Both the position numbers and the translations under genes were made by a program. A stretch of DNA of 9,010 nt from an uncultured Bacteroidales bacterium (lineage in GTDB: Bacteria; Bacteroidota; Bacteroidia; Bacteroidales; Paludibacteraceae): NCBI GenBank assembly GCA_945949375.1, contig CAMFEN010000027.1, positions 1-9,010 on the forward strand, written 5' to 3'. Positions within the stretch are counted from its first letter, which is position 1. The number at the start of each line of letters is the position of its first letter. Below are positions 1 through 5,828 of this stretch, piece after piece. Under the pieces are notes generated by a model that saw only the letters and a program-made list of their open reading frames with translations, was not told the origin of the DNA and searched no databases.

Positions 1-17
1 TCGAACATTTTTACTAA
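1..17 (+). CDS. IS30-family transposase, last codons only (left copy, 5'-partial)
   Basis: The window opens inside the final codons of a transposase: after two bases of a Phe codon come Glu-His-Phe-Tyr and the stop TAA at 15-17. The same residues and stop end the transposase at the right border (8540-8556, opposite strand), where enough protein is visible to identify the IS30 family. The rest of this copy lies left of the window, so it cannot be judged whether it is intact. Confidence 0.75.
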
Positions 18-55
18 CTTTGCACCAGAAATTGCATTTGCTAATAGACAGTACA
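1..55 (+). mobile_element. Tip of an IS30-family insertion sequence (left copy)
   Basis: These 55 bases are identical to the reverse complement of 8502-8556 and the match stops after base 55 (T here, C in the other copy), which places the element tip at or just before base 55. The end downstream of the transposase stop faces into the window. The segment contains a TAACTTTG -7 element at 15-22; its -33 partner would lie left of the window but is visible in the right copy. The identity begins at base 1, so its true length is unknown. Confidence 0.8.
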
Positions 56-99
56 TTTGGCAGCAAAATGAACTTTCTTGAACGAATATCGCCCATTTT

Positions 100-153
100 C
101 TTGCATATCTCACAAAAAAGTTGTAACTTTGCAACGCAATTTTGCGTGCAAAG
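100..153 (+). promoter_or_regulatory. Bacteroides-type promoter overlapped by a dyad (possible operator)
   Basis: A TAACTTTG -7 box lies at 124-131, with CTTG at 100-103 twenty bases upstream as a near-consensus -33 box (TTTG expected). An imperfect palindrome overlaps the -7 box and the expected start site. Its arms are CTTTGC (127-132) with GCAAAG (148-153), and ACGCAA (134-139) with TTGCGT (142-147), with one unpaired A at 133. The dyad could bind a repressor or form a hairpin at the mRNA 5' end. The promoter points at the GIY-YIG remnant starting at 177. Confidence 0.55.
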
Positions 154-176
154 CAAATAGAGAAACACGAAGATAT

Positions 177-349
177 ATGACCAAAGAACACAAAGGAGTA
201 ATTTACATTCTTACCAATCCATCCTTCAAGGAGTACGTCAAAATCGGCTATGCGCACGATATAGAGAAACACACCCAAACTTGCAGAAGACAGGCATCAT
301 CCGTTGTGTTGATGGAGACAAGGGTGGTCACTGGGAGATAATTGAATAA
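177..349 (+). pseudogene. Truncated GIY-YIG-type protein fused to an unrelated tail
   Basis: From ATG 177 the reading frame gives MTKEHKGVIYILTNPSF followed by KEYVKIGYAHDIEKH. This is the beginning of a GIY-YIG nuclease domain (Tyr in 'VIYIL', then 'VKIGY'), of the kind in short Bacteroidota proteins that normally run well past 100 residues. After about 30 residues the similarity stops near 265-275. The frame continues as low-quality sequence and ends near 341. Another frame (275-349) reads NLQKTGIIRCVDGDKGGHWE plus IIE and stops at 347-349, which looks like the real C-terminus of a different, unrecognised protein. This suggests an internal deletion that joined two genes. The upstream promoter is intact, so the fragment may still be transcribed. 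The catalytic Arg and Glu expected later in a GIY-YIG domain are absent. Confidence 0.55.
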
Positions 350-496
350 CTTTCAAGGTCGCAATTTGCGATGTTGAGCATACCGCTCCAACCATGACAC
401 TGACTCTGACACCAACCATGACACTGAACATTGGGTAAAAAGTTGGGTAGAATGTTGGGTATAAACTTGAGGTCACAAATTGCAACCTCAAAATAG
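346..496 (+). pseudogene. Coding debris with repetitive linker-like reading
   Basis: Two short open stretches in different frames look protein-like but have no start and no intact gene. The first (349-438) reads a Thr/Met/Leu-rich run, PTMTLTLTPTMTLN, before a stop. The second (428-496) reads TLGKKLGRMLGINLRSQIA followed by TSK and a stop. Alternating Thr/Met and Leu-Gly-Lys tracts of this sort resemble the repetitive linkers ahead of C-terminal winged-helix domains in some Bacteroidota regulator or Fic-type proteins. That resemblance is from memory and weak. The segment may only be repeat-rich non-coding DNA. Confidence 0.25.
388..427. repeat. Two short direct repeats, 24-base spacing
   Basis: The 16-base unit CCAACCATGACACTGA occurs at 388-403 and again at 412-427. 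Just downstream, at 431-460, a 12-base unit beginning TTGGGTA is repeated about two and a half times. Together they make 388-460 a small low-complexity tract. No function is evident. Confidence 0.7.
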
Positions 497-548
497 AATA
501 ACAAACCCCCTAATATATCAATAAAAACAGAAAGTAATTATCACCTCC

Positions 549-564
549 GCGTAGATAACTACGC
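549..564. repeat. Small perfect hairpin
   Basis: GCGTAG (549-554) and CTACGC (559-564) form a six-base-pair stem with an ATAA loop. No run of T follows on either strand, so it is not a standard intrinsic terminator. Apart from this hairpin I see no feature between about 497 and 600. Confidence 0.4.
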
Positions 565-600
565 AAGACATACATAAAATAGCGTTTTAGCCAGATACTT

Positions 601-732
601 GGATTTTGAAATCTCGACAGTTTCAAATCTAATTACAGACCAAGGACAAAGCTACAGAAACGCTCACGCTTGCGCGTGGGCTTTGTCCGTAAATAGTTTG
701 GTCTGTAAAGGTAGTCGAGAACCTCAAAATCC
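601..732. repeat. 132-base nested inverted repeat (structured RNA or MITE-like element)
   Basis: The two halves pair in successive blocks. GGATTTTGA 601-609 pairs with TCAAAATCC 724-732, and CTCGAC 613-618 with GTCGAG 714-719. TTACAGACCAA 633-643 pairs with TTGGTCTGTAA 698-708, GGACAAAGC 644-652 with GCTTTGTCC 680-688, and CACGC 665-669 with GCGTG 674-678 around a TTGC loop. The 633-652 arm is continuous, while its partner is interrupted by nine bases (689-697). Five ordered blocks cannot be chance, so the whole segment can fold into one long hairpin as RNA or single-stranded DNA. No transposase gene, consensus promoter or recombinase is linked to it. A structured untranslated RNA, a dispersed MITE/REP-like repeat, or both, are the options. 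Confidence 0.75.
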
Positions 733-748
733 AAATGAAAGAATCGTG

Positions 749-766
749 AAAGGCTCACGCCTTTTT
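749..766 (+). terminator. Intrinsic-terminator-like hairpin
   Basis: AAAGGC (749-754) and GCCTTT (759-764) form a six-base-pair stem with a TCAC loop, and the stem runs into five T residues (762-766). It would stop + strand transcription arriving from the left, including any from the IS30 end or the promoter at 100-131, before the glycan operon. The stem is short, so termination may be partial. Confidence 0.5.
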
Positions 767-775
767 ATGCGCTTT

Positions 776-806
776 TTTGAAAATACAGACAATCGCAGTA
801 AACCTG
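776..806 (+). promoter_or_regulatory. Possible promoter of the glycan operon
   Basis: TTTG at 776-779 is followed, 19 bases later, by TAAACCTG at 799-806. This fits the spacing of the Bacteroides TTTG/TAnnTTTG promoter but differs at two positions of the -7 box. It lies just after the terminator-like hairpin and would start RNA about 20 bases before the ATG at 833. A hairpin, CGCAG 794-798 with CTGCG 804-808, coincides with the -7 box and could be an operator. Confidence 0.35.
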
Positions 807-811
807 CGAAT

Positions 812-830
812 GGATTTTGAAATACTCGAC
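812..830 (+). repeat. Third copy of the outer repeat arm, next to the start codon
   Basis: GGATTTTGA, AATA, CTCGAC at 812-830 repeats the left arm of the hairpin (601-618) with one extra base, and is complementary to the right arm (714-732) over nine plus six base pairs. It occupies the position of the ribosome-binding region, ending two bases before ATG 833. The right arm could therefore pair with either copy. See the finding on alternative pairing. Confidence 0.7.
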
Positions 831-832
831 CT

Positions 833-1726
833 ATGAATAAAATCCTCAACATCTTACGCTTGATGCGTATCGAACAATGGACTAAGAATGGCTTTGTGTT
901 CTTGCCGTTGTTCTTTGACCGTCATTTCTTTGAATGGCAATACTGGCAACCGAGTTTGATTGCATTCTTTGCATTCAGTTTTGCGGCAAGTGGCATCTAT
1001 TGTTTCAATGACATTTATGATGTCGAAGCCGATCGGCAACACCCGAAGAAATGCAAACGACCCATTGCTTCCGGTGCTATTTCAATCGCGGAAGGCTACA
1101 TCATTACCACGCTTTGTTGGCTTCTATCAGCAGGTTTAATCTTGACGGATTACTTTGCTTTGGGCAATCACACACTCCTTTGGGCAATTATTGCATTTTA
1201 CGTGATCATGAACCTCGCGTACTCCACAAAACTGAAACAAATTCCGATATTGGATGTCTTTATTATCGCTATTGGCTTTGTGCTCCGTGTCTTTGCCGGA
1301 GGTGTCAATGCGCACATCTACATATCCTCGTGGATCGTGCTGATGACATTCTTGTTGGCTTTATTCCTCGCTTTTGCTAAACGTCGTGACGATGTAGTGG
1401 AGTGGGAAGCAACCGGTACTTCTCGCCGAAAAGGCATCAATAAGTACAACACTGCTTTTATGAACCAAGCTATGACAATCGTTGCTACACTGACGATGGT
1501 TTGCTATATCATGTACACAATCTCGGACAGCGTTATTGAGCGTATCGGCAACCAATACCTCTATATCACTTCTATCTTCGTATTGGCAGGAATAATCCGC
1601 TATTTACAAATCGCCATTGTGGATGTCAAGAGTGGTAGCCCGACAAAGATATTGCTAAAAGATCGGTTTATCCAATTGTGTATCGCAGGTTGGCTGATAG
1701 TCTTTGCTATTATCTTGTACATATGA
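833..1726 (+). CDS. UbiA-family polyprenyl-phosphate phosphoribosyltransferase-like protein
   Basis: This 297-residue integral membrane protein has about eight or nine hydrophobic segments. The first Asp-rich motif of the UbiA superfamily is seen as NDIYDVEAD (59-67) followed by His70-Pro71, and the second as DVFIIAIGFVLRVFAGG (141-157). The spacing, the HP after the first motif and the GFxLRxxAG pattern resemble the branch that transfers 5-phosphoribose from PRPP to a polyprenyl phosphate (mycobacterial Rv3806c type), rather than the quinone or heme branches. The chosen ATG gives the usual N-terminus, with MRIEQWTKNGFVF just inside the first membrane segment. It is the first gene of a five-gene operon, and its stop overlaps the next start by four bases (ATGA). 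A HAD phosphatase immediately downstream supports a phosphorylated sugar product. Substrate specificity is inferred; another UbiA activity remains possible. Confidence 0.85.
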   Translation: MNKILNILRLMRIEQWTKNGFVFLPLFFDRHFFEWQYWQPSLIAFFAFSFAASGIYCFNDIYDVEADRQHPKKCKRPIASGAISIAEGYIITTLCWLLSAGLILTDYFALGNHTLLWAIIAFYVIMNLAYSTKLKQIPILDVFIIAIGFVLRVFAGGVNAHIYISSWIVLMTFLLALFLAFAKRRDDVVEWEATGTSRRKGINKYNTAFMNQAMTIVATLTMVCYIMYTISDSVIERIGNQYLYITSIFVLAGIIRYLQIAIVDVKSGSPTKILLKDRFIQLCIAGWLIVFAIILYI

Positions 1727-2316
1727 AAAAAATAGCAGCTTTTGATTTCGATGGAACCATAACGCGCAAGGATACGTTGATTGAGTTTTTGCGTTTTGCA
1801 GGAGGAAATGCGCACTTCTATGCTGTATTTGCATTTTTCTCTCCGTTATTGATCTTGATGAAGTTGAAACTTTATTCCAACCAAAAGGCAAAAGAGAAAA
1901 TCTTTGCGCACTATTTCAAGGACATACCATTGGAGCAGTTCAACGACTTGTGCCGCAGATTTTCTGAGCAGAAAGGACAATCGCTCGTCTATGCAGACGC
2001 AAAGGCACAGATAGCCAAGCACAGAGAGCAAGGAGACGAGGTAGTTATTATTTCCGCAAGTATAGAAAATTGGGTGTGTCACTTTGCGAAAGCATTGAAA
2101 GCCGACAAGTTACTTGCGACACAGGTTGAAGTGCAAGACGGCAAAATCACAGGTCGTTTCCTTACAGCTAACTGCTACGGCAAAGAGAAAGTAAAACGAT
2201 TATTGAGCGCCTATCCGGAAAGAGACAAATACTATCTTATTGCTTACGGAGATAGCCGAGGAGATAAAGAACTACTGCAATTTGCAGACGAACAACATTA
2301 CGAACAATTTGGATGA
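1723..2316 (+). CDS. HAD-IB family phosphatase
   Basis: The protein has 197 residues from the ATG that overlaps the UbiA stop; longer starts would sit inside UbiA. All four HAD motifs are visible: DFDGT with nucleophile Asp8 and acid Asp10, Ser111 in 'IISAS', Lys154 or Lys156 in 'GKEKV', and GDSRGD (176-181) with the metal-binding acids. A helical cap follows motif I at about 15-90, including a hydrophobic stretch (31-47) that could rest on the membrane. The family removes phosphate from small molecules or lipid-linked sugars. Beside a phosphoribosyltransferase, the obvious substrate is polyprenyl-phosphoryl-5-phosphoribose, giving polyprenyl-phosphoryl-ribose. UbiA and HAD domains are also found fused in some bacteria, which supports a joint function. 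The catalytic family is clear; the substrate is an inference. Confidence 0.85.
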   Translation: MKKIAAFDFDGTITRKDTLIEFLRFAGGNAHFYAVFAFFSPLLILMKLKLYSNQKAKEKIFAHYFKDIPLEQFNDLCRRFSEQKGQSLVYADAKAQIAKHREQGDEVVIISASIENWVCHFAKALKADKLLATQVEVQDGKITGRFLTANCYGKEKVKRLLSAYPERDKYYLIAYGDSRGDKELLQFADEQHYEQFG

Positions 2317-2328
2317 ATACGAGAGCAA

Positions 2329-2394
2329 GAGGAATAAATGCTTGCATTTGCAATTCCTCGAAGCCGAGTATCCAGAAATAAACTTGGTTTATTT
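2329..2394 (+). promoter_or_regulatory. Two stem-loops filling the gap before the transporter gene
   Basis: The 78-base gap holds two stems. The first pairs GAGGAAT 2329-2335 with ATTCCTC 2353-2359, continued by AAATGC 2336-2341 with GCATTT 2344-2349. This gives thirteen base pairs with a three-base bulge and a TT loop. The second pairs AAATAAAC 2376-2383 with GTTTATTT 2387-2394 and touches the ATG at 2395. Neither is followed by a T run, so they look like mRNA processing, stability or translation-control elements inside the operon rather than a terminator. Confidence 0.5.
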
Positions 2395-2751
2395 ATGAAT
2401 ATAATTCTAATTTTATTGAGTGTCTTACTCAACTGCGCAGCGCAACTGCTGATACGCAAGGGTATGTTGATTGAAGGCGAAGTCGGCATGCAAAACATGT
2501 TGTCTCACGTTGGTTCGATGATTACTAACGTCTGGCTATGGGGTGCAATGCTTTGCTATGCGCTGAGTATCTTTTTGTGGATGTCCGTATTGAGCAAAGT
2601 AGAAGTGAGTTACGCCTATCCGTTTTTGAGCGTGGGATATGTAGTGTCCGCCGTAGCAGGATACGCGTTGTTCAACGAAAACCTGTCGCCTATCCGCATT
2701 GCCGGTATCATCGTTATATGTATTGGTGTTATCTTAATTTCTCGCAGTTGA
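2395..2751 (+). CDS. Small DMT/EamA-type membrane transporter, putative glycolipid flippase subunit
   Basis: This 118-residue protein has four predicted membrane helices at about 2-20, 47-66, 71-91 and 99-116. It is the size and shape of small multidrug resistance and ArnE/ArnF-type proteins of the drug/metabolite transporter superfamily. Typical features are a polar 'NCAAQLLIRKG' at the end of helix 1, Glu70 with 'SYAYPFLSVGYV' in helix 3, and 'FNENLSPIRIAGIIVICIGV' entering helix 4. I chose ATG 2395 because the longer reading from 2338 adds 19 polar residues encoded by a hairpin and would displace helix 1 from the N-terminus. Such proteins work as dimers. Within a lipid-linked sugar operon the likely job is moving the polyprenyl-linked sugar across the membrane. 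Its stop is one base before the next start. Family confidence is good; the cargo is inferred. Confidence 0.75.
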   Translation: MNIILILLSVLLNCAAQLLIRKGMLIEGEVGMQNMLSHVGSMITNVWLWGAMLCYALSIFLWMSVLSKVEVSYAYPFLSVGYVVSAVAGYALFNENLSPIRIAGIIVICIGVILISRS

Positions 2752-2752
2752 T

Positions 2753-3721
2753 ATGAAATACTGGATTTTTGGAGGAAATGGCTTTGTCGGAAGATACTTG
2801 GCAAACGCTTTAGCAGAGCTCAAAGAACAAGTGGTAGTTTGCGACTTGCACGATACCTTGCATAACGATATTCAACCCTCGTGTGAGTATCTGCGAGTAG
2901 ATATCCGAGACGCGGAAGTGTTGGCGAACTTGCCGATAGCCAAAGAAGATGTAGTCATCAATATGGCAGCCAACCAATACCACACAAAAGTACCAAAGAA
3001 CCGTGAGGAGTATTTCCGCAGCGTCAATACAGAAGGCACTCGCAATTTGTTGGCAATGATGGAGCAGAAGGGTTGTACGAAATATATCATATTCTCCACA
3101 GATATGACGTATGGCAAACCGCACTATCTGCCAGTAGATACCAAACACCCGCAAAATCCGTTTGGACCTTACGGACAAAGCAAACTGCTCTCGGAACAAC
3201 TTTGCCGTGAGTACCGCGCAAAGGGAATGAACATTACCATCTTCCGTCCGCGTATGATCATGGGACCGGGACGGGCAGGCATTCTTCTAAAACTCTTCAA
3301 ACTGATAGACTATAATTTGCCTGTACCGACAGTAGGAAACGGTCACAATCACTACCAGATGATTTCTGTCTTTGACTGTGTGAGTGCAGTACTTTGTGCC
3401 ATTGACAACGGCATCCCCAACAAGGAATACAACCTTGGTTCGGAGAATGCTCCTGACGTTCGTGCGTTATTGCAAAACACCATTCAACAAGCGCACAAAC
3501 ACTCATTCGTTATTCCGACTCCCGGCAAGTTGGTTAAAGCCACTTTGCGGTGTTTTGATAATATCGGCTTGACGCTTATGTACCCGGAGCAGTTTATGAT
3601 AGCCGATGAGGAATATATTTTGGACATCTCCGAAACAAAGAAAGATTTAGGCTGGCAACCAAAATATAACGATGCTGATATGTTAGCAGAGGCGTATAGT
3701 AATTACAAAAAGAGCAAGTAA
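2753..3721 (+). CDS. NAD-dependent epimerase/dehydratase (extended SDR)
   Basis: The protein has 322 residues, the normal length for an extended short-chain dehydrogenase/reductase. The N-terminal Rossmann motif is GGNGFVG (7-13), and Asp31 at the end of the second strand ('VVVCD') favours NAD over NADP. The catalytic set is present: Ser115/Thr116 in 'FSTDMTYG', and Tyr140 and Lys144 in 'YGQSK'. 'FRPRMIMGPG' (165-173) and 'NLGS' (227-230) belong to the C-terminal substrate domain. No signal peptide or membrane segment is seen, so it should act in the cytoplasm, oxidising or epimerising a sugar nucleotide or a lipid-linked sugar on the inner membrane face. In mycobacterial arabinan synthesis a different SDR (DprE2) works with the flavoenzyme DprE1. 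No DprE1 partner is present here, so that route cannot be assumed. Its stop TAA shares one base with the following ATG. Confidence 0.85.
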   Translation: MKYWIFGGNGFVGRYLANALAELKEQVVVCDLHDTLHNDIQPSCEYLRVDIRDAEVLANLPIAKEDVVINMAANQYHTKVPKNREEYFRSVNTEGTRNLLAMMEQKGCTKYIIFSTDMTYGKPHYLPVDTKHPQNPFGPYGQSKLLSEQLCREYRAKGMNITIFRPRMIMGPGRAGILLKLFKLIDYNLPVPTVGNGHNHYQMISVFDCVSAVLCAIDNGIPNKEYNLGSENAPDVRALLQNTIQQAHKHSFVIPTPGKLVKATLRCFDNIGLTLMYPEQFMIADEEYILDISETKKDLGWQPKYNDADMLAEAYSNYKKSK

Positions 3722-5454
3722 TGAAGAAGTTAATTAATGTATTAGAGACTCTCCCCGAGTGGGTATTCCTATTGATTTATTTAGGAACACTCTTTTGTTA
3801 CAAAACCATCGTTAGCATACAAGGATTCGATATGTGCGACGAAGGCTGGGTATTAAGTGCGTACCAACAGATATTCAATGATCCAACGGCATGCGAATAT
3901 CAATTTCTGTACTACAACACGTTACTTGTAGGCGGCTTGTGGAATCTCGTTTTTGGCTCTTTGGGCTACTTTGGTTTCCGTTTATTAGGTGCGTTGTTCT
4001 CAACGGCTATCGCCTATCTGGTCTATTTAATGTTACGCAAAGAAGTCAATCGATGGTGTATCTTCGTTGGTATTATGCTCTTTAACTTGGGATATGGCAT
4101 GGTATTTCACCATAATTGGATGGCTGCTTTTGGAGTTGCGCTTTCTGCACTATTTCTATACAAAGGCTTGTCGGCGTCAAACAAGTGGTGGGTGCTATCA
4201 GCCGGAATAATGGTTGGAAGCAATATCTTCAGCCGCATTCCGAATGTATCCATGTTCTCATTAGTATTGGTCTTTATTCCATACTACCTTTACACAAAAA
4301 ACTTCCGCGCGACACTTCGCCTTATACTGTCAGCAATAATAGGCGTGATTATTGGAATAGGCATTGAAATGTTTTTGATTTATTCCTTGGGACATTTTGA
4401 TGCATTTGTGGATAGTATTACTTCCGGCTTTTCGGCTGCTTCCGCAGGTGATAGCACGCATAGTCTTTCACGTACGATGGGAATATACAAAGGTAATTAT
4501 GATACTATCTTCAAGCAACTGGCATTCTTCCTGTCTGTACCCATGTATGTTTATTTTGCAAACAAACTGATACACAACGAGATGTCTCGCAAAATAATCC
4601 TATGGACTGCCGCTGCTTTCTATTTCCTATTTATATGGAAAATGGCGGAATCCACATTTATGATTTATGGTATATGTTACCTTGTTTATTGCGTATACGT
4701 ACTAAAGCACCCACAAGATAAGAATGCTATATACCTCATCTCAATAGCCTCAATCATTCTATTCTTCCTTCCATTCGGAAGCGATTATGGAGTTGGAAAT
4801 ATGGGACCGAGTTGTATTTGGATAGCAACACCTCTTGCGATGGGTCTTATCTATAAATTGCTCCAAGAGCGCGATAGTATAACCTATAGGAATGCACGTA
4901 TCTTTGTTTGTGTGTTCATTCTTGCTCTTGCAGGTAAAACGGTGTATAGCACAAGTCTCAACTGCTATTTCGATCATGGTTCGCGTCTTAAGAAGACAGC
5001 CAGACCACAGGCAGCATTGGCAACAACATACACCTCTCCAGAAAAAGCAGCGCAAATAGACACTTTGATGGTACACTTGCAACCGCTCGTTAAAAAGAAC
5101 GATTACCTATTGTGCTATCAATGTATTTCCACCATTAACTATCTGACCGAAACACGCCCATATTTAGGTAACTCATGGCCTTGGACTTATACCGCACTCG
5201 ACATGGAGCATCATTTCAAGAAGTCCAAGGAAACCATCCCGACATTACCTGTTATTGTGCGTAACAAATCAGGTATTGCCTCTTGGGAGAAACCTTCCAA
5301 AGATTGGGATAACACCTTGGCAGATGATCAATGGAATTTCAACACTCGCAAAATTGAACTCATCCAAGGTTTCATCCGCGACAACGATTATTCCATCCAC
5401 TGGGAAAACGATTTATTCCAAATCCTCATACCTGCCACGCAAAAGAATAAGTAA
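3721..5454 (+). CDS. Polytopic GT-C-like glycosyltransferase
   Basis: This 577-residue membrane protein has roughly ten or eleven hydrophobic helices between residues 14 and 425, then a soluble C-terminal part of about 150 residues that should face the periplasm. The loop after the first helix carries GFDMCDEGW (36-43). An Asp-Glu pair (Asp40-Glu41) here is the hallmark of GT-C enzymes that use polyprenyl-phosphate-linked sugars. A second polar patch, 'VFHHNWM' (128-134), lies between helices as in that fold. No closer family can be named from sequence alone. The one-base overlap with the SDR gene (TAATG) suggests translational coupling. As last enzyme of the operon it probably transfers the lipid-linked sugar made by the preceding genes to an external acceptor such as a polysaccharide, lipid or protein. 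The acceptor cannot be inferred. Other polytopic transferases or a ligase are alternatives. Confidence 0.65.
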   Translation: MKKLINVLETLPEWVFLLIYLGTLFCYKTIVSIQGFDMCDEGWVLSAYQQIFNDPTACEYQFLYYNTLLVGGLWNLVFGSLGYFGFRLLGALFSTAIAYLVYLMLRKEVNRWCIFVGIMLFNLGYGMVFHHNWMAAFGVALSALFLYKGLSASNKWWVLSAGIMVGSNIFSRIPNVSMFSLVLVFIPYYLYTKNFRATLRLILSAIIGVIIGIGIEMFLIYSLGHFDAFVDSITSGFSAASAGDSTHSLSRTMGIYKGNYDTIFKQLAFFLSVPMYVYFANKLIHNEMSRKIILWTAAAFYFLFIWKMAESTFMIYGICYLVYCVYVLKHPQDKNAIYLISIASIILFFLPFGSDYGVGNMGPSCIWIATPLAMGLIYKLLQERDSITYRNARIFVCVFILALAGKTVYSTSLNCYFDHGSRLKKTARPQAALATTYTSPEKAAQIDTLMVHLQPLVKKNDYLLCYQCISTINYLTETRPYLGNSWPWTYTALDMEHHFKKSKETIPTLPVIVRNKSGIASWEKPSKDWDNTLADDQWNFNTRKIELIQGFIRDNDYSIHWENDLFQILIPATQKNK

Positions 5455-5456
5455 CA

Positions 5457-5704
5457 ATGCTTATAGCCGTCAGATTTCGATATTACACCGCCACAACTCC
5501 CTCGTTTGATATTGTGGAGTTGAACGACAAGCAATGGCGTGAGTTCTTCCTTTTGGAGCGCAGTTTTATGCGCATGGAGTGGTGATCAATTTCCTCAACC
5601 GTCAACACCTCCGTCATAAGATCAAAGAACTCTGGTGGATTCCCATTGACGACCAATCTGCTCTCCATCTTGACGAATTCGCTGTCATCCACAAACGCGA
5701 TTGA
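5457..5704 (+). pseudogene. Probable frameshifted small gene after the operon, unrecognised
   Basis: An ATG two bases after the glycosyltransferase stop opens a 42-residue frame starting MLIAVRFRYYTATTPSFDIV and ending FMRMEW at a TGA (5583-5585). A second frame continues at that point from GTG 5582 for 40 residues, containing VINFLNRQHLRHKIKELWW and ending FAVIHKRD at TGA 5702-5704. Both halves use ordinary codons and look like pieces of one protein of about 80 residues split by a single frameshift near 5575-5585. I do not recognise the protein. A sequencing error, a true mutation, or two overlapping tiny genes are all possible. The opposite strand also has an open frame here (5483-5770), but it begins at TTG and has no other support. 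Confidence 0.35.
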
Positions 5705-5797
5705 AGATTCTTTCTTTGCGCTGACTATTAGTCGGTTACAACATTGTTCGTTGTGTTGGATATCATCCAATAGATATATTTATATCCCCGATGAAAC

Positions 5798-5820
5798 GAT
5801 TGGATAATTAATTATCAATC
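5798..5820. terminator. AT-rich palindrome between convergent operons, possible terminator
   Basis: GATAATTAATTATC (5803-5816) is a perfect 14-base palindrome. It is extended by GATT (5798-5801) pairing with AATC (5817-5820) around one unpaired G. It lies nine bases beyond the stop of the CHAT gene and follows the end of the + strand operon, where a two-way terminator would be expected. The stem is AT-only in its core and lacks a long T run, so this is tentative. Confidence 0.35.
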
Positions 5821-5828
5821 TAAAACGG

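Noticed and set aside
388..460. CRISPR-like direct repeats
   Set aside because: Only two 16-base copies with an 8-base spacer plus a 12-base tandem repeat. The units and spacing do not fit a CRISPR array, and no cas gene is present.
297..491. A 64-residue - strand open frame with Tyr-Pro-Thr-Phe repeats
   Set aside because: It mirrors the short direct repeats at 388-460. Low complexity alone explains it.
601..732. Invertible promoter like those of Bacteroides capsule loci
   Set aside because: Inverted arms of about 18-19 bases flank the segment, but I found no consensus promoter between them, the interior is itself self-complementary, and no recombinase gene is nearby.
599..820. A 73-residue + strand open frame
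   Set aside because: It begins with TTG, lies almost wholly on the nested inverted repeat and the terminator-like hairpin, and has no recognisable protein features. The base pattern is explained by the repeat.
5483..5770. A 95-residue - strand open frame downstream of the CHAT gene
   Set aside because: It needs a TTG start, has no in-frame ATG until about residue 35, and no convincing promoter. The opposite strand gives equally good codons directly after the operon. It is kept only as an alternative.
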